From Mycolicibacterium sp. YH-1 (GTDB taxonomy: Bacteria > Actinomycetota > Actinomycetes > Mycobacteriales > Mycobacteriaceae), in contig NZ_CP092915.1 of assembly GCF_022557175.1 (NCBI RefSeq), positions 2,418,001-2,482,000 on the forward strand: 64,000 nucleotides of DNA. Direction: 5' to 3'. Below, in pieces: positions 18,243-27,160 of the stretch; position 1 is the stretch's first letter; every line of letters starts with the position of its first letter. The position numbers and the translations under genes are program-made. The notes below the pieces were generated by a model. That model searched no databases. It was not told the origin of the DNA and saw only the letters and a list, made by a program, of their open reading frames with translations.

Positions 18243-20595
18243 TGGGCTTCCCCCCCTCGCTGCGCTCGACCCCCGGGGTACCAGGCTCCAGTCGGATGAC
18301 GACGGCCTTGGACACCGGCGTATTGGACTTGAGTGCGGTGTGGTCCAGGGGAACCAGGGGGTTGGTCTCGGGGTAGTAGGCGGCGGCGTTGCCGACGGGG
18401 GTGGAGTACGGCACGACGAGGAAGTCCTTCGCGCGGCGCTCCTCGAGATCGCCTGCGGCGTTGCGGTACTCGGAGATCAGATCCACGCGGGCGCCCTCGG
18501 CCAGGCCGAGGCTGGCGATATCGGTGGGGTTGACGAACACCACCCGGCGGCCACCCTTCACGCCACGGTAGCGGTCGTCGAGACCGTAGATCGTGGTGTT
18601 GTACTGGTCGTGGCTGCGCAGCGTCTGAAGCACCAGACGCCCCTCCGGCACCGGCACCCACTGCAGGGGCTCGTTGGTGAAGTTGGCCTTGCCGGTGGTG
18701 GTGGGGAATTCGCGGGAGTCGCGCGGTGGATGCGGCAACTGGAAGCCGTCGGGTGCGCGAACCCGGGTGTTGTAGTCGGTGCAACCGGGCACCACGTCGG
18801 CGATGGCGTCGCGGATGCGATCGTAATCGTCGACCAGCTCCTCCCACGGCACCGGATGATCCGCGCCCAGCACCGCACGCGCCAGTTGGCACACGATGGC
18901 CACCTCGCTGCGCAGGTGCTCGCTGGGCGGTGTCAGGCTACCGCGCGACAGGTGCACCATCGACATCGAATCCTCCACCGAGACAAGCTGTTTGCCGCCT
19001 GCCTGGAAGTCCTTGTCGGTGCGGCCCAGGGTGGGCAGGATCAGCGCGGTTCGGCCGTGCACGACGTGGCTGCGGTTGAGCTTGGTGGACACCTGAACCG
19101 TCAGCGCACACGTGCGCAGTGCCGCCTCGGTGACCTCGGTGTCGGGGGTGGCCGATGAGAAGTTGCCGCCCATCCCGATGAACACCTTGGCCCGGCCGTC
19201 GCGCATGGCCCGGATGGCGTCGACGGTGTCGTACCCGTGTTTGCGCGGGCTCTCGATGCCGAAGCGAGAATCCAGCGCGGCGAGGAACTGCTCGGGCATC
19301 TTCTCCCAGATGCCCATCGTGCGGTCGCCCTGAACGTTGGAGTGCCCGCGAACCGGGCACACCCCGGCGCCGGGCTTGCCGATCATGCCGCGCATCAGCA
19401 GCAGGTTGGTGGCCTCGCCGATGGTGGCCACCGCGTGCCGCTGCTGGGTCAGTCCCATCGCCCAGCAGAAGACGGTCCGTTCCGACGCGGCAAGCATGCC
19501 CGCGACCCGCTGCAGCTGTTCACGACCGATTCCGCTGGCCTGGGTCACCGTGTCCAGATCGACTTCGCGGGTGCGGGTTTCGTACTCGTCGAAGCCCGCG
19601 CAGTGCCGCTCGATGAAGTCGCGGTCCAGGACCGAGCCCGGAGCCGCGTCGTCGGCCTCCAGCAGCAGCCGGCCAAGGCCCGCGAAGAGTGCCATGTCGC
19701 CGCCGAGCCGGATCTGCACGAACTCGTCGGCGATCGGGACGCCGTGCCCCACCACGCCGTGCACCTTCTGCGGGTCCTTGAACCGCATGAGGCCCGCCTC
19801 GGGCAGCGGGTTGACGGCGATGATCTTGGCGCCGTTGGCCTTCGCCTTCTCCAGGATGGACAACATCCGGGGATGGTTGGTGCCCGGGTTCTGCCCGGCG
19901 ATGAGGATGCAGTCCGCGTTCGCGACGTCCTCCACCGTGACGGATCCCTTGCCGATGCCGATGGCGTCGACAAGCGCCGTGCCCGAGGACTCGTGGCACA
20001 TGTTGGAGCAGTCCGGCAGGTTGTTGGTGCCGAAACTGCGCACCAACAACTGGTAGAGGAACGCGGCCTCATTGCTGGTGCGCCCGGAGGTGTAGAACAG
20101 GGCCTCGTCGGGGCTGTCGAGTCCGCGCAGCTCATCGGCGATCAGTCGGTATGCCTCATCCCAGCCGATGGGGCGGTAGTGCGTGTCCCCAGGTCGCAGC
20201 ACGACGGGCTCGGTGAGCCGGCCCTGCTGCGACAACCAGTACTCCGGCTGGCCGGCCAGATCGTGGACCGAGTGGCGGGCGAAGAACTCGGGTGTGACCC
20301 GTCGCTTGGTGGCCTCCTCGGCCACGGCCTTGGCGCCGTTCTCGCAGAACTCGGCGAGCTTGCGGCCGCCGTGCTCCTCGGGCCAGGCGCACCCCGGGCA
20401 GTCGAATCCGTGGCGTTGGTTCAGCTTGGACAGGGCCACCGCGGTCCGCACCGGACCCATCTGCTCGAGCCCGCGCCGCAGCGACACCGCCACGGCGGTA
20501 ACCCCTGCGGCCTCGTCCTCGGCGCCTGTGACGATGATCTCTCGCTCGTCGATGGTCGCGTCGATGTCAAGGTCGGGGTGGCGCCGGGTTCCCAT
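18235..20595 (-). CDS. fdhF: FdhF-type molybdopterin oxidoreductase (formate dehydrogenase alpha)
   Basis: 786 residues. N-terminal CPGC ([12 protein letters not shown]) is followed by molybdopterin-binding segments: [37 protein letters not shown] and a C-terminal dinucleotide-binding domain. The expected metal-ligand position is Cys in [12 protein letters not shown], so it is a cysteine enzyme with no in-frame TGA for selenocysteine. It belongs to the FdhF/YjgC-like oxidoreductase alpha group. The neighbouring fdhD supports formate oxidation. The C-terminal residues [11 protein letters not shown] arise from a GC-rich repeat at the junction with fdhD. Confidence 0.92.
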   Translation of the reverse strand: MGTRRHPDLDIDATIDEREIIVTGAEDEAAGVTAVAVSLRRGLEQMGPVRTAVALSKLNQRHGFDCPGCAWPEEHGGRKLAEFCENGAKAVAEEATKRRVTPEFFARHSVHDLAGQPEYWLSQQGRLTEPVVLRPGDTHYRPIGWDEAYRLIADELRGLDSPDEALFYTSGRTSNEAAFLYQLLVRSFGTNNLPDCSNMCHESSGTALVDAIGIGKGSVTVEDVANADCILIAGQNPGTNHPRMLSILEKAKANGAKIIAVNPLPEAGLMRFKDPQKVHGVVGHGVPIADEFVQIRLGGDMALFAGLGRLLLEADDAAPGSVLDRDFIERHCAGFDEYETRTREVDLDTVTQASGIGREQLQRVAGMLAASERTVFCWAMGLTQQRHAVATIGEATNLLLMRGMIGKPGAGVCPVRGHSNVQGDRTMGIWEKMPEQFLAALDSRFGIESPRKHGYDTVDAIRAMRDGRAKVFIGMGGNFSSATPDTEVTEAALRTCALTVQVSTKLNRSHVVHGRTALILPTLGRTDKDFQAGGKQLVSVEDSMSMVHLSRGSLTPPSEHLRSEVAIVCQLARAVLGADHPVPWEELVDDYDRIRDAIADVVPGCTDYNTRVRAPDGFQLPHPPRDSREFPTTTGKANFTNEPLQWVPVPEGRLVLQTLRSHDQYNTTIYGLDDRYRGVKGGRRVVFVNPTDIASLGLAEGARVDLISEYRNAAGDLEERRAKDFLVVPYSTPVGNAAAYYPETNPLVPLDHTALKSNTPVSKAVVIRLEPGTPGVERSEGGKPSG

Positions 20596-20758
20596 GTCTC
20601 CAGCTTAGGCGGGACGTCCACGCGAACCCATTTCCCGACGTTCACGGCCGGCATTGTGACGGCGACATCGACGTAACAATTCCGGAACATGGCGTTTCTA
20701 AGGTGAGCCGGTCACGTCCGCGAATGAGTTGCGGGCGCACGCGGGGAGAGGAACTCCA

Positions 20759-22934
20759 TTGAGTGGAAATGTGGTCAGGCGGCAGGCCATCACCAGCGTC
20801 GAGGCCTACGTGCCCCCCGGCCATCAGCTTCGACCCGGCCGAGGCGCCCGGCGAGATCTTCGGCTCCAACGTCTTCACGCTGGCCGAGATGCGTCTGCGT
20901 CTGCCCAAGTCGGTCTACAAGTCCGTTGCCGCGAGCATCGAGAAGGGCGCCAAGCTGGACCCGTCCGTCGCCGACTCCGTCGCCTCGGTGATGAAGGACT
21001 GGGCGCTGTCGCGGGGTGCCACGCACTATGCGCATGTCTTCTACCCGATGACCGGGTTGACCGCAGAGAAGCACGACAGCTTCCTCGAGCCGGTGTCTGA
21101 CGGTCAGACGCTGGCCGAGTTCGCAGGCAAGACCCTCATTCAGGGCGAGCCGGACGCCTCGAGCTTCCCGTCGGGTGGTCTGCGTTCCACCTTCGAGGCG
21201 CGTGGCTACACCGGCTGGGACGTCACCAGCCCGGCCTACATCTTGGAGAACCCCAACGGCAACACGCTGTGCATCCCGACGGTGTTCGTCTCGATGACGG
21301 GTGAGGCGCTGGACTTCAAGACGCCGCTGCTGCGCAGCCAGCAGGCGATGGGTGCCCAGGCCGAGCGCATCCTGAAGTTGTTCGGGCACAGTGACTTCGA
21401 CCAGATCGTGTCGTTCTGCGGTCCCGAGCAGGAGTACTTCCTGATCGACCGGCACTTCTTCCTGGCGCGCCCCGACCTCATCAACGCGGGCCGCACGCTG
21501 TTTGGCGCCAAGCCGCCCAAGGGCCAGGAGTTCGACGATCACTACTTCGGCGCCATCCCCGAGCGGGTGCTCGGCTTCATGATGGACACCGAGCGTGAGC
21601 TGTTCAAGCTCGGCATCCCGGCGAAGACCAGGCACAACGAGGTCGCGCCGGGGCAGTTCGAGATCGCGCCGATGTTCGAGCGGGCCAATATCGCCGCCGA
21701 CCATCAACAGCTGCTCATGACCACGTTCAAGACGATCGCCAAGAAGCACGGTATGGAGTGCCTGTTCCACGAGAAGCCGTTCGCCGGCGTCAACGGGTCG
21801 GGTAAGCACGTCAACTTCTCGCTGGGTAATGCGCAGTTCGGCAGCCTCCTGGTGCCCGGTGACACCCCGCACGAGAATGCGCAGTTCCTGGTGTTCTGCG
21901 CCGCCGTCATCCGCGCGGTGCACAAGTTCTCCGGCCTGCTTCGGGTGTCGGTGGCCTCGGCCACCAACGACCACCGTCTCGGCGCCAACGAGGCGCCGCC
22001 CGCGATCATCTCGATCTTCCTGGGCGACCAGCTCGCCGATGTGTTCGAGCAGATCGCCAAGGGTGCCGCGACGTCGTCGAAGGGCAAGGGCACCATGATG
22101 ATCGGGGTCGACACCCTGCCGCACCTGCCGACCGACCCGGGCGACCGCAACCGCACCAGCCCGTTCGCGTTCACCGGAAACCGGTTCGAGTTCCGTGCGC
22201 CGGGCTCGGGTCAGACCATCAACGTGCCGATGATCATCCTCAACACGATCATGGCCGACTCGCTCGACTACATGGCGACGGCGCTGGAGAAGGCCGTGGG
22301 CGAGGGCGAGGACTTCGACATGGCGGTGCAGAAGCTGCTCACCGAGATCATCACCGAGCACGGCGCCGTGGTGTTCAACGGTGACGGCTACTCGGACAAC
22401 TGGCAGGTCGAGGCGGCCGCGCGTGGGCTGCCCAATCTCAAGACGACGCTGGACGCCATCCCGGAGCTCGCGAAGCCGGAGGCGGTCGAGGTCTTCGAGC
22501 GCTACGGCGTCTTCAACGCGCGCGAGTTGGAGAGCCGCGCCGAGGTCCGCTACGAGACCTACGCCCTCACCATCACCGTCGAAGCCAAGCTGACCCTGGA
22601 GGTGGGGTCGACCGTCGTGCTGCCCGCGGCGATCCGCTACCAGACCGAGTTGGCGCAGAATGTCGCGACGCTGAAGGCGGCGGGTGTCGAGCCGGACCTG
22701 ACGCTGCTGCAGACGGTCTCCGCGCCGATCTCCGACCTGACCGGGGCGCTGACCGCGCTGAAGACTGCGATGGCCGAACACGGTGGGGACACCGCCGCGG
22801 AGGAGGCCGCCCACGCGCAGAGCCTGCTGCCGCTAATGGACGCGGTGCGAGCCGCCGCTGACGCGCTGGAGGGTGTCGTCGCCGACGATCTGTGGCCGCT
22901 GCCCACCTACCAGGAGATGCTCTACATCCTGTAG
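20759..22934 (+). CDS. glnN: type III glutamine synthetase with apparent 1-nt frameshift
   Basis: The main frame (from 20763) gives about 723 residues of a GSIII enzyme, with [43 protein letters not shown] and [12 protein letters not shown]. It makes glutamine from glutamate, ammonia and ATP. The expected N-terminus, [19 protein letters not shown], is present but in another frame, starting at TTG 20759 with GGAGAGG upstream. The two frames meet at a C6 run (20813-20818); five C would join them and restore VPPAISFDP. Either the run holds a sequencing error, or the real protein starts at the GTG 20763 with an altered first 20 residues, or the gene is damaged. Confidence 0.85.
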
Positions 22935-22947
22935 CCGGAGCGCTGAT

Positions 22948-23400
22948 CTAGGGAACGCTCGGTCCGGCGGTGTCGTCGGTGGCGCGGCTGCCTGCCTTGT
23001 AGAGCAGCCGCTTGAGCTGGTGTTGCTCGTCGGCGGTCAGAGTGGACAGGACGCTCTCGTCCACAGCGTGGATGGCCGCTTCGCCGCGTCTGAGCAGTGC
23101 CTTGCCCTCGCGGGTCAGCTCGGCCGGCAAAGGCCTGCCTGCGGGAATTGATGCCGGACGCGTGACCGCACCGCGGTCCTCGAGTGCCTTCAGCACCTGG
23201 TTCATCGCCTGCGCCGAGACCTGGTTGTCGCGGGCCAGCTCGGCGCTGGTGAGTCCTGGCTGCACGGAGAGAACGCGCAAGCAGACGAACTCCGGCATGC
23301 TCAGCCCGAGCGGGGCCAGCTCGGCGATGGCCCGGGGTCGCAGTGCCGACATCACGCGATACATGAGGTAGCCCAACGGCTGGTCGTCGGCTTGTTCCAT
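22948..23400 (-). CDS. MarR-family regulator
   Basis: About 150 residues from ATG 23400. Winged helix with LTSAELARDNQVSAQAMNQVLKALEDRGAVTRP and the wing GRPLPAELTREGKALL. MarR dimers repress or activate stress or efflux genes and respond to phenolic ligands. It is divergent from the PadR-like gene across a 177-nt gap with palindromes, and convergent with glnN at 13 nt. Target unknown; self-regulation and control of the divergent gene are likely. Confidence 0.87.
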   Translation of the reverse strand: MEQADDQPLGYLMYRVMSALRPRAIAELAPLGLSMPEFVCLRVLSVQPGLTSAELARDNQVSAQAMNQVLKALEDRGAVTRPASIPAGRPLPAELTREGKALLRRGEAAIHAVDESVLSTLTADEQHQLKRLLYKAGSRATDDTAGPSVP

Positions 23401-23475
23401 GGCACACATGCTGACAGATGCTATGAGCCGGCTGTGCGCACTCAGGCGGATGACGTCGACTTTTGCGCCGCACCA

Positions 23476-23524
23476 TCAAGCTCCTTGACACCCACTGCGG
23501 GCGCCCGTATCAAGGAGGTTGATA
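23476..23524 (+). promoter_or_regulatory. promoter with overlapping operators for the PadR-like gene
   Basis: TTGACA (23485-23490) lies 17 nt from TATCAA (23508-23513). The -35 is inside TCAAG-CTC-CTTGA (23476-23488) and the -10 is inside TATCAA-GGAGG-TTGATA (23508-23524). The outer arms CTCCTTGA and TCAAGGAG (23510-23517) are also complementary. A repressor dimer on each palindrome would block polymerase. Confidence 0.6.
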
Positions 23525-23577
23525 GGTAGTTGGGCGGATGCAAGTCGCAGCTGTCACCTCGGAAAGGAAACAACGAG

Positions 23578-24225
23578 ATGTCTTTTGGTGAATTCTCAGG
23601 CGGACCTGGCTTCGGCGGACCGGACTTCGGAGGTCCCGGATTTGGCGGACCCGGCGGTGGCGGGTTCGGGTTCGGTGGCCCCGGATTTGGTGGCGGCCCC
23701 GGCTTCGGCGGCTTCGGTGGTTTCGGCGGAAAGGGCTTCGGCGGTCCCGGTGGCCCCGGTGGAAAGGGCCCGTGGGGTCTCAAGCGTGCGGCGTTTGTCA
23801 CCGGTGCCCTGCTGCTTGACGGCCCGGCGGATGCCGCGCAGATCGTGCAACGTGTCAGCGACGCGACCGACGGCGCCATCATCCCGCCGCAGGATATTGC
23901 CGACCTTGCCATCGGCCTGCTCGCCGGCCGCGGTGTGGTGACCGTCGACAACGGCACCGCAACCCTGACCGAGTTCGGCAAGAACCTGCTCGCATGGCGC
24001 GGCGTCAGCAGCGAGACCGTGCACGCATTCCTCGGGAAGGCATCCAAGTTCATCGATGTCATCAAGATCCACAAGGGGCTGCGCGAATTCGGTGAGCTGG
24101 CTCGCTCCATCGTCCTCGGCGGCACCGACGAGCAGAAGGCCGCGCTGGCCGAGAACCGGACCAAGATCCTGGACGCGATCACCGACGCCAAGAAGGCACT
24201 GCACCGCTCCCTCGGCGAGAGCTGA
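23578..24225 (+). CDS. PadR-like regulator with Gly/Phe-rich N-terminus
   Basis: 215 residues from ATG with GGAAAGG upstream. Residues 1-65 are low complexity Gly/Pro/Phe (FGGPGFGGPG type). From about residue 70 comes a winged-helix-like fold (KRAAFVTGALLLDGPADAAQIVQRVSD ... LAIGLLAGRGVVTVDNGTATLTEFGKNLLA), then a helical C-terminus. This two-part layout is common in actinobacterial PadR-type regulators. The Gly-rich arm may mediate assembly. It is divergent from a MarR gene and has twin palindromes at its promoter. Confidence 0.75.
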   Translation: MSFGEFSGGPGFGGPDFGGPGFGGPGGGGFGFGGPGFGGGPGFGGFGGFGGKGFGGPGGPGGKGPWGLKRAAFVTGALLLDGPADAAQIVQRVSDATDGAIIPPQDIADLAIGLLAGRGVVTVDNGTATLTEFGKNLLAWRGVSSETVHAFLGKASKFIDVIKIHKGLREFGELARSIVLGGTDEQKAALAENRTKILDAITDAKKALHRSLGES

Positions 24226-24251
24226 CACCCTCACCAACCCCACCCAGCCGT

Positions 24252-24307
24252 CGAGACTGCGGTCAGATCGTGGAATCGTCGAGATTCGCGATCTGACTGC
24301 AGTCTCG
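24252..24307. repeat. 19-bp inverted repeat between convergent genes
   Basis: Arms 24252-24270 and 24289-24307 pair at 18 of 19 positions (CGAGACTGC...CAGATCG against its complement) with an 18-nt loop. It lies between two convergent stops and is probably a bidirectional terminator; a dispersed palindromic repeat is the alternative. Confidence 0.7.
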
Positions 24308-24321
24308 CGGGTGGCCTGGGG

Positions 24322-25197
24322 TCATCTGCCGTACTTGGTGACGTACTCCGTCATGGTTTTGAGCTGATAGCGCGAGACCTCCGGGGCGGACTCGTCCTCG
24401 GCGAACACCGACGACACCATCACCGTGTCGGGCCGGTCGTAGAAACCGATCTCGGCCAGGCCGCCGAAGAACTCGTCCCAGTCGACGTCACCGTCGCCGA
24501 TCTTGAGGTGCTGATGCACCCGCACCGGGTTGCCCGGGGGATTGGTGATGTAGCGCAGGCCATGGCTGCGGTGGTGGTCCATGGTGTCGGCGACGTGCAC
24601 CAGGCGCAGCTTGTCGCCCGCGGCCCGCATGATGTCGATCATGTTGGCGCCCATATGGAACGTGTGGCATGCGACGTACACCATGCCGATGTTGGGGGAG
24701 TTGACGCCGCGGATGATCCGCACCGCCTCCAGCCCGTCCTCGACGAAGTCGTCGGGGTGTGGATCGATGCGAACGTCGATGCCCTCGCGCTCGAAGATGG
24801 GGACCAGTTCCTCCATGGACCGGAAGAACGCACGCTCGGACTCCTCGGCCTTCTCGGGACGGCCGGAGAACTCCGTGTTGATGACGTTCACGCCGAGGTC
24901 GACGGTGATCTGGACTACCCGCTTCCAGTTGCGCACCGCGGCCTCTCGCGCGTCCTCGTCGGGACCCGACCAGCGCAACACCGGCAGCACCGACGCGATA
25001 CCGACACCGGCATCAGTGCAGGCCTTGCGGAACTTCGACACCAGGTGATCGTCTGCCCGCGGGTGGTTGAAGAACGGGATGAAGTCGCGGTGCGGGGTCA
25101 ACTGCAGGTGCTCGTAGCCGAGATCGGCCACCACGCGGGGGAATTCGAGCAGCTCGTAGTCATGGTGGAACGGCGTGGGATCCAACGCGATCTTCAC
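24322..25197 (-). CDS. sugar phosphate isomerase/epimerase-like TIM barrel
   Basis: 291 residues from GTG, 1 nt after the iolG stop. The fold is that of the xylose isomerase-like/AP endonuclease 2 family. Likely metal ligands are the Glu in NTEFSGRPEK, Asp/His in RIDPHPDDF, His in VACHTFHMGAN and the HVADT segment. As last gene of the inositol operon it may be an inosose or keto-inositol isomerase (IolI or IolH type role). The precise reaction is not visible. Confidence 0.82.
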   Translation of the reverse strand: MKIALDPTPFHHDYELLEFPRVVADLGYEHLQLTPHRDFIPFFNHPRADDHLVSKFRKACTDAGVGIASVLPVLRWSGPDEDAREAAVRNWKRVVQITVDLGVNVINTEFSGRPEKAEESERAFFRSMEELVPIFEREGIDVRIDPHPDDFVEDGLEAVRIIRGVNSPNIGMVYVACHTFHMGANMIDIMRAAGDKLRLVHVADTMDHHRSHGLRYITNPPGNPVRVHQHLKIGDGDVDWDEFFGGLAEIGFYDRPDTVMVSSVFAEDESAPEVSRYQLKTMTEYVTKYGR

Positions 25198-25198
25198 G

Positions 25199-26218
25199 TC
25201 ACGCTCCGGTGATCGATGCGCGGTCGACCATCGTGACCTCGACGGGCAGCCCGCTGGTCAGGGACTCCACGCCCGCCTCGCACACCGCCGCGGCGGCGTA
25301 ACCGTCCCACGCGGTGGGCCCGTCGACGTTGACTCCACTACGGACGGCGTCGACCCAGCGCTGGAACTCGGTGTCGTAGGCCTGACCGAACCGCTCCCGA
25401 AAGCCCGGCGTGATCTGCCCGCCCCGGGTCCCCGGCGCGCCCGTGCGCACCAGCCCGACGTCCAGGCCGATCATCGCGCTGCCCCTTTCCGCGACGACCT
25501 CGGTGCGCACCTCGTAGGCGACACCCGTCGTCACGAACAGTTCGACATCGACGTGTTTACCCGAAACGGTCCGCAGTATCGCGATCTGCGGGTCGGCGAG
25601 CCCTTGGGGCGCACCGGGATTGGCCGAGGGCTTCACGATCTGGATCGAGGCGATCTCCTCGTCGAACAGGAAGCGGGTGACGTCGACCTCATGGACGAGG
25701 GAGTCGCGGACCACCATCGCGCTGTCGAAGCTCGGTGGCACCGCGGGGTTGCGGTGCGCGCAGTGCAGGACGAGCGCGCGGCCCAGGTCGCCCGAGTCGA
25801 GCAGCGCCTTGAGTTGGGCGTACTCATGGTCGAATCGGCGCATGAAGCCGACCTGAATGAGTCGTGTGCCGAGATCGGCCTCGCGCTTGACGACCTCCAA
25901 CGACGTGGCGACATCGGTGGTCAGCGGTTTCTCGCACAGCACCGGCTTGCCGTGCTCGAGGCAGGCGAGCAATTGCTTCTCGTGAGTGGGACCCGGGGTG
26001 GCGAGTACGACGGCGTCGACGTCCGGATCGGCGATCGCGTCGAGCGGGTCGACGATGGTGCGACAACCGGGGATGGTGGCGGCCAGCTGCTCGGCCTTCT
26101 CGGTGACGTAGTCGTTGACGACCGACACCCGGGCACCGGAGATCCTGGTGCTCAACCGGGCGACGTGATCGGCACCCATGACGCCCACTCCGAGGACGGC
26201 TACACGCAAGTCGGACAT
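25199..26218 (-). CDS. iolG: inositol 2-dehydrogenase (Gfo/Idh/MocA)
   Basis: 339 residues from ATG 26218; the open frame upstream is discarded because it lacks the family start. Rossmann motif GVGVMGADHVARL at the N-terminus, EKPLTTD as the family's EKP motif, and VHEVDVTRFL in the catalytic region. It oxidises myo-inositol (or an isomer) to the inosose with NAD+, the first step of the pathway. It sits between iolE and a TIM-barrel isomerase in one operon. Confidence 0.9.
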   Translation of the reverse strand: MSDLRVAVLGVGVMGADHVARLSTRISGARVSVVNDYVTEKAEQLAATIPGCRTIVDPLDAIADPDVDAVVLATPGPTHEKQLLACLEHGKPVLCEKPLTTDVATSLEVVKREADLGTRLIQVGFMRRFDHEYAQLKALLDSGDLGRALVLHCAHRNPAVPPSFDSAMVVRDSLVHEVDVTRFLFDEEIASIQIVKPSANPGAPQGLADPQIAILRTVSGKHVDVELFVTTGVAYEVRTEVVAERGSAMIGLDVGLVRTGAPGTRGGQITPGFRERFGQAYDTEFQRWVDAVRSGVNVDGPTAWDGYAAAAVCEAGVESLTSGLPVEVTMVDRASITGA

Positions 26219-26238
26219 GGCTTCTGAGTTCTCCTGAG

Positions 26239-27144
26239 TCAGTTGAAGCGAACGGATGGCACGCCGCACGACCCGAGGTAGGACCGGGTGCGCTTGGCGA
26301 TGGGCAGCGGGGCGTCGACCTGACACGGATACATGTCCTGCTCGACGATCGCGAACACGTCGATGCCGAGCCCCTCGATCTCGGCCAGCAGCGGTGGCAT
26401 CTCCGGAATTCCCAGCGGGGGCTCGATCATGGCGCCGAGCTTGACGGCCTCGCCAAACGGCAGGTCCTCGGCCTCGACCTTGGCGCGTACCGCGGGATCC
26501 ACCTGCTTGAGATGCAGGTAGCCGATGCGTTCGGGTGCACGCCGGATGATGGCGATGTTGTCACCACCGCAGTAACTGATGTGCCCGGTGTCCAGGCACA
26601 GGTTGACGAACTCGCCGTCGGTGCCGTCGAGGAAGCGGTACACGTTCTCCTCGGTGTCGACGTGGCTATCTGCGTGCGGGTGGTACTGCGCGCGCACGCC
26701 GTACTTCTCGAACATGGCCCTGCCGAGATCGTTCATGCCCTGGGTCTTCTTGCGCCACTGCGCGGGAGTGAGGTTGCGGTCCTCGAGCACCGCACCCGTG
26801 GCCGGGTCGCGCCACATCTCCGGGATCACGACGACGTGCTTGCCGCCAACTGCCGCCGTCAGCTTCGCGACATCCTCGATCTGGGACCACACGGCACCCC
26901 ACGAATCGTCCTGATGGAGATGCTCGAAGACCGTGCCCGCCGACAGCTTCAGGTTGCGTTGGGCGAGTTCATCGGAGAGTTTGGCGGGATCGGTCGGCAG
27001 GTAACCGAAGGGGCCGAGTTCGATCCACTCGTAGCCCGACGCCGCGACCTCGTCGAGGAATCGGGTGTACGGGGTCTGCTGCGGATCGTCGGGGAACCAG
27101 ACGCCCCAGGAGTCGGGGGCCGAACCAACGAGAATGCTTGCCAT
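26239..27144 (-). CDS. iolE: myo-inosose-2 dehydratase
   Basis: 301 residues of the TIM-barrel IolE family (GSAPDSWGVWFPDDPQQ start; YHPHADSHVDTEENV; CLDTGHISYCGGDN; HLKQVDP). It removes water from 2-keto-myo-inositol to give the trihydroxycyclohexane dione used by IolD. It is in the operon between iolD (16 nt upstream) and iolG. Confidence 0.93.
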   Translation of the reverse strand: MASILVGSAPDSWGVWFPDDPQQTPYTRFLDEVAASGYEWIELGPFGYLPTDPAKLSDELAQRNLKLSAGTVFEHLHQDDSWGAVWSQIEDVAKLTAAVGGKHVVVIPEMWRDPATGAVLEDRNLTPAQWRKKTQGMNDLGRAMFEKYGVRAQYHPHADSHVDTEENVYRFLDGTDGEFVNLCLDTGHISYCGGDNIAIIRRAPERIGYLHLKQVDPAVRAKVEAEDLPFGEAVKLGAMIEPPLGIPEMPPLLAEIEGLGIDVFAIVEQDMYPCQVDAPLPIAKRTRSYLGSCGVPSVRFN

Positions 27145-27160
27145 GGTGTTTCGTGTCCTC

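Noticed and set aside
18249..18275. Insertion sequence end at the fdhF-fdhD junction
   Set aside because: No transposase or inverted terminal repeats; it is a short GC-rich repeat core only.
20790..22814. 674-codon open frame antisense to glutamine synthetase
   Set aside because: High-GC shadow frame; the sense frame carries all GSIII motifs and this one has Arg/Gly/Leu-rich composition without family features.
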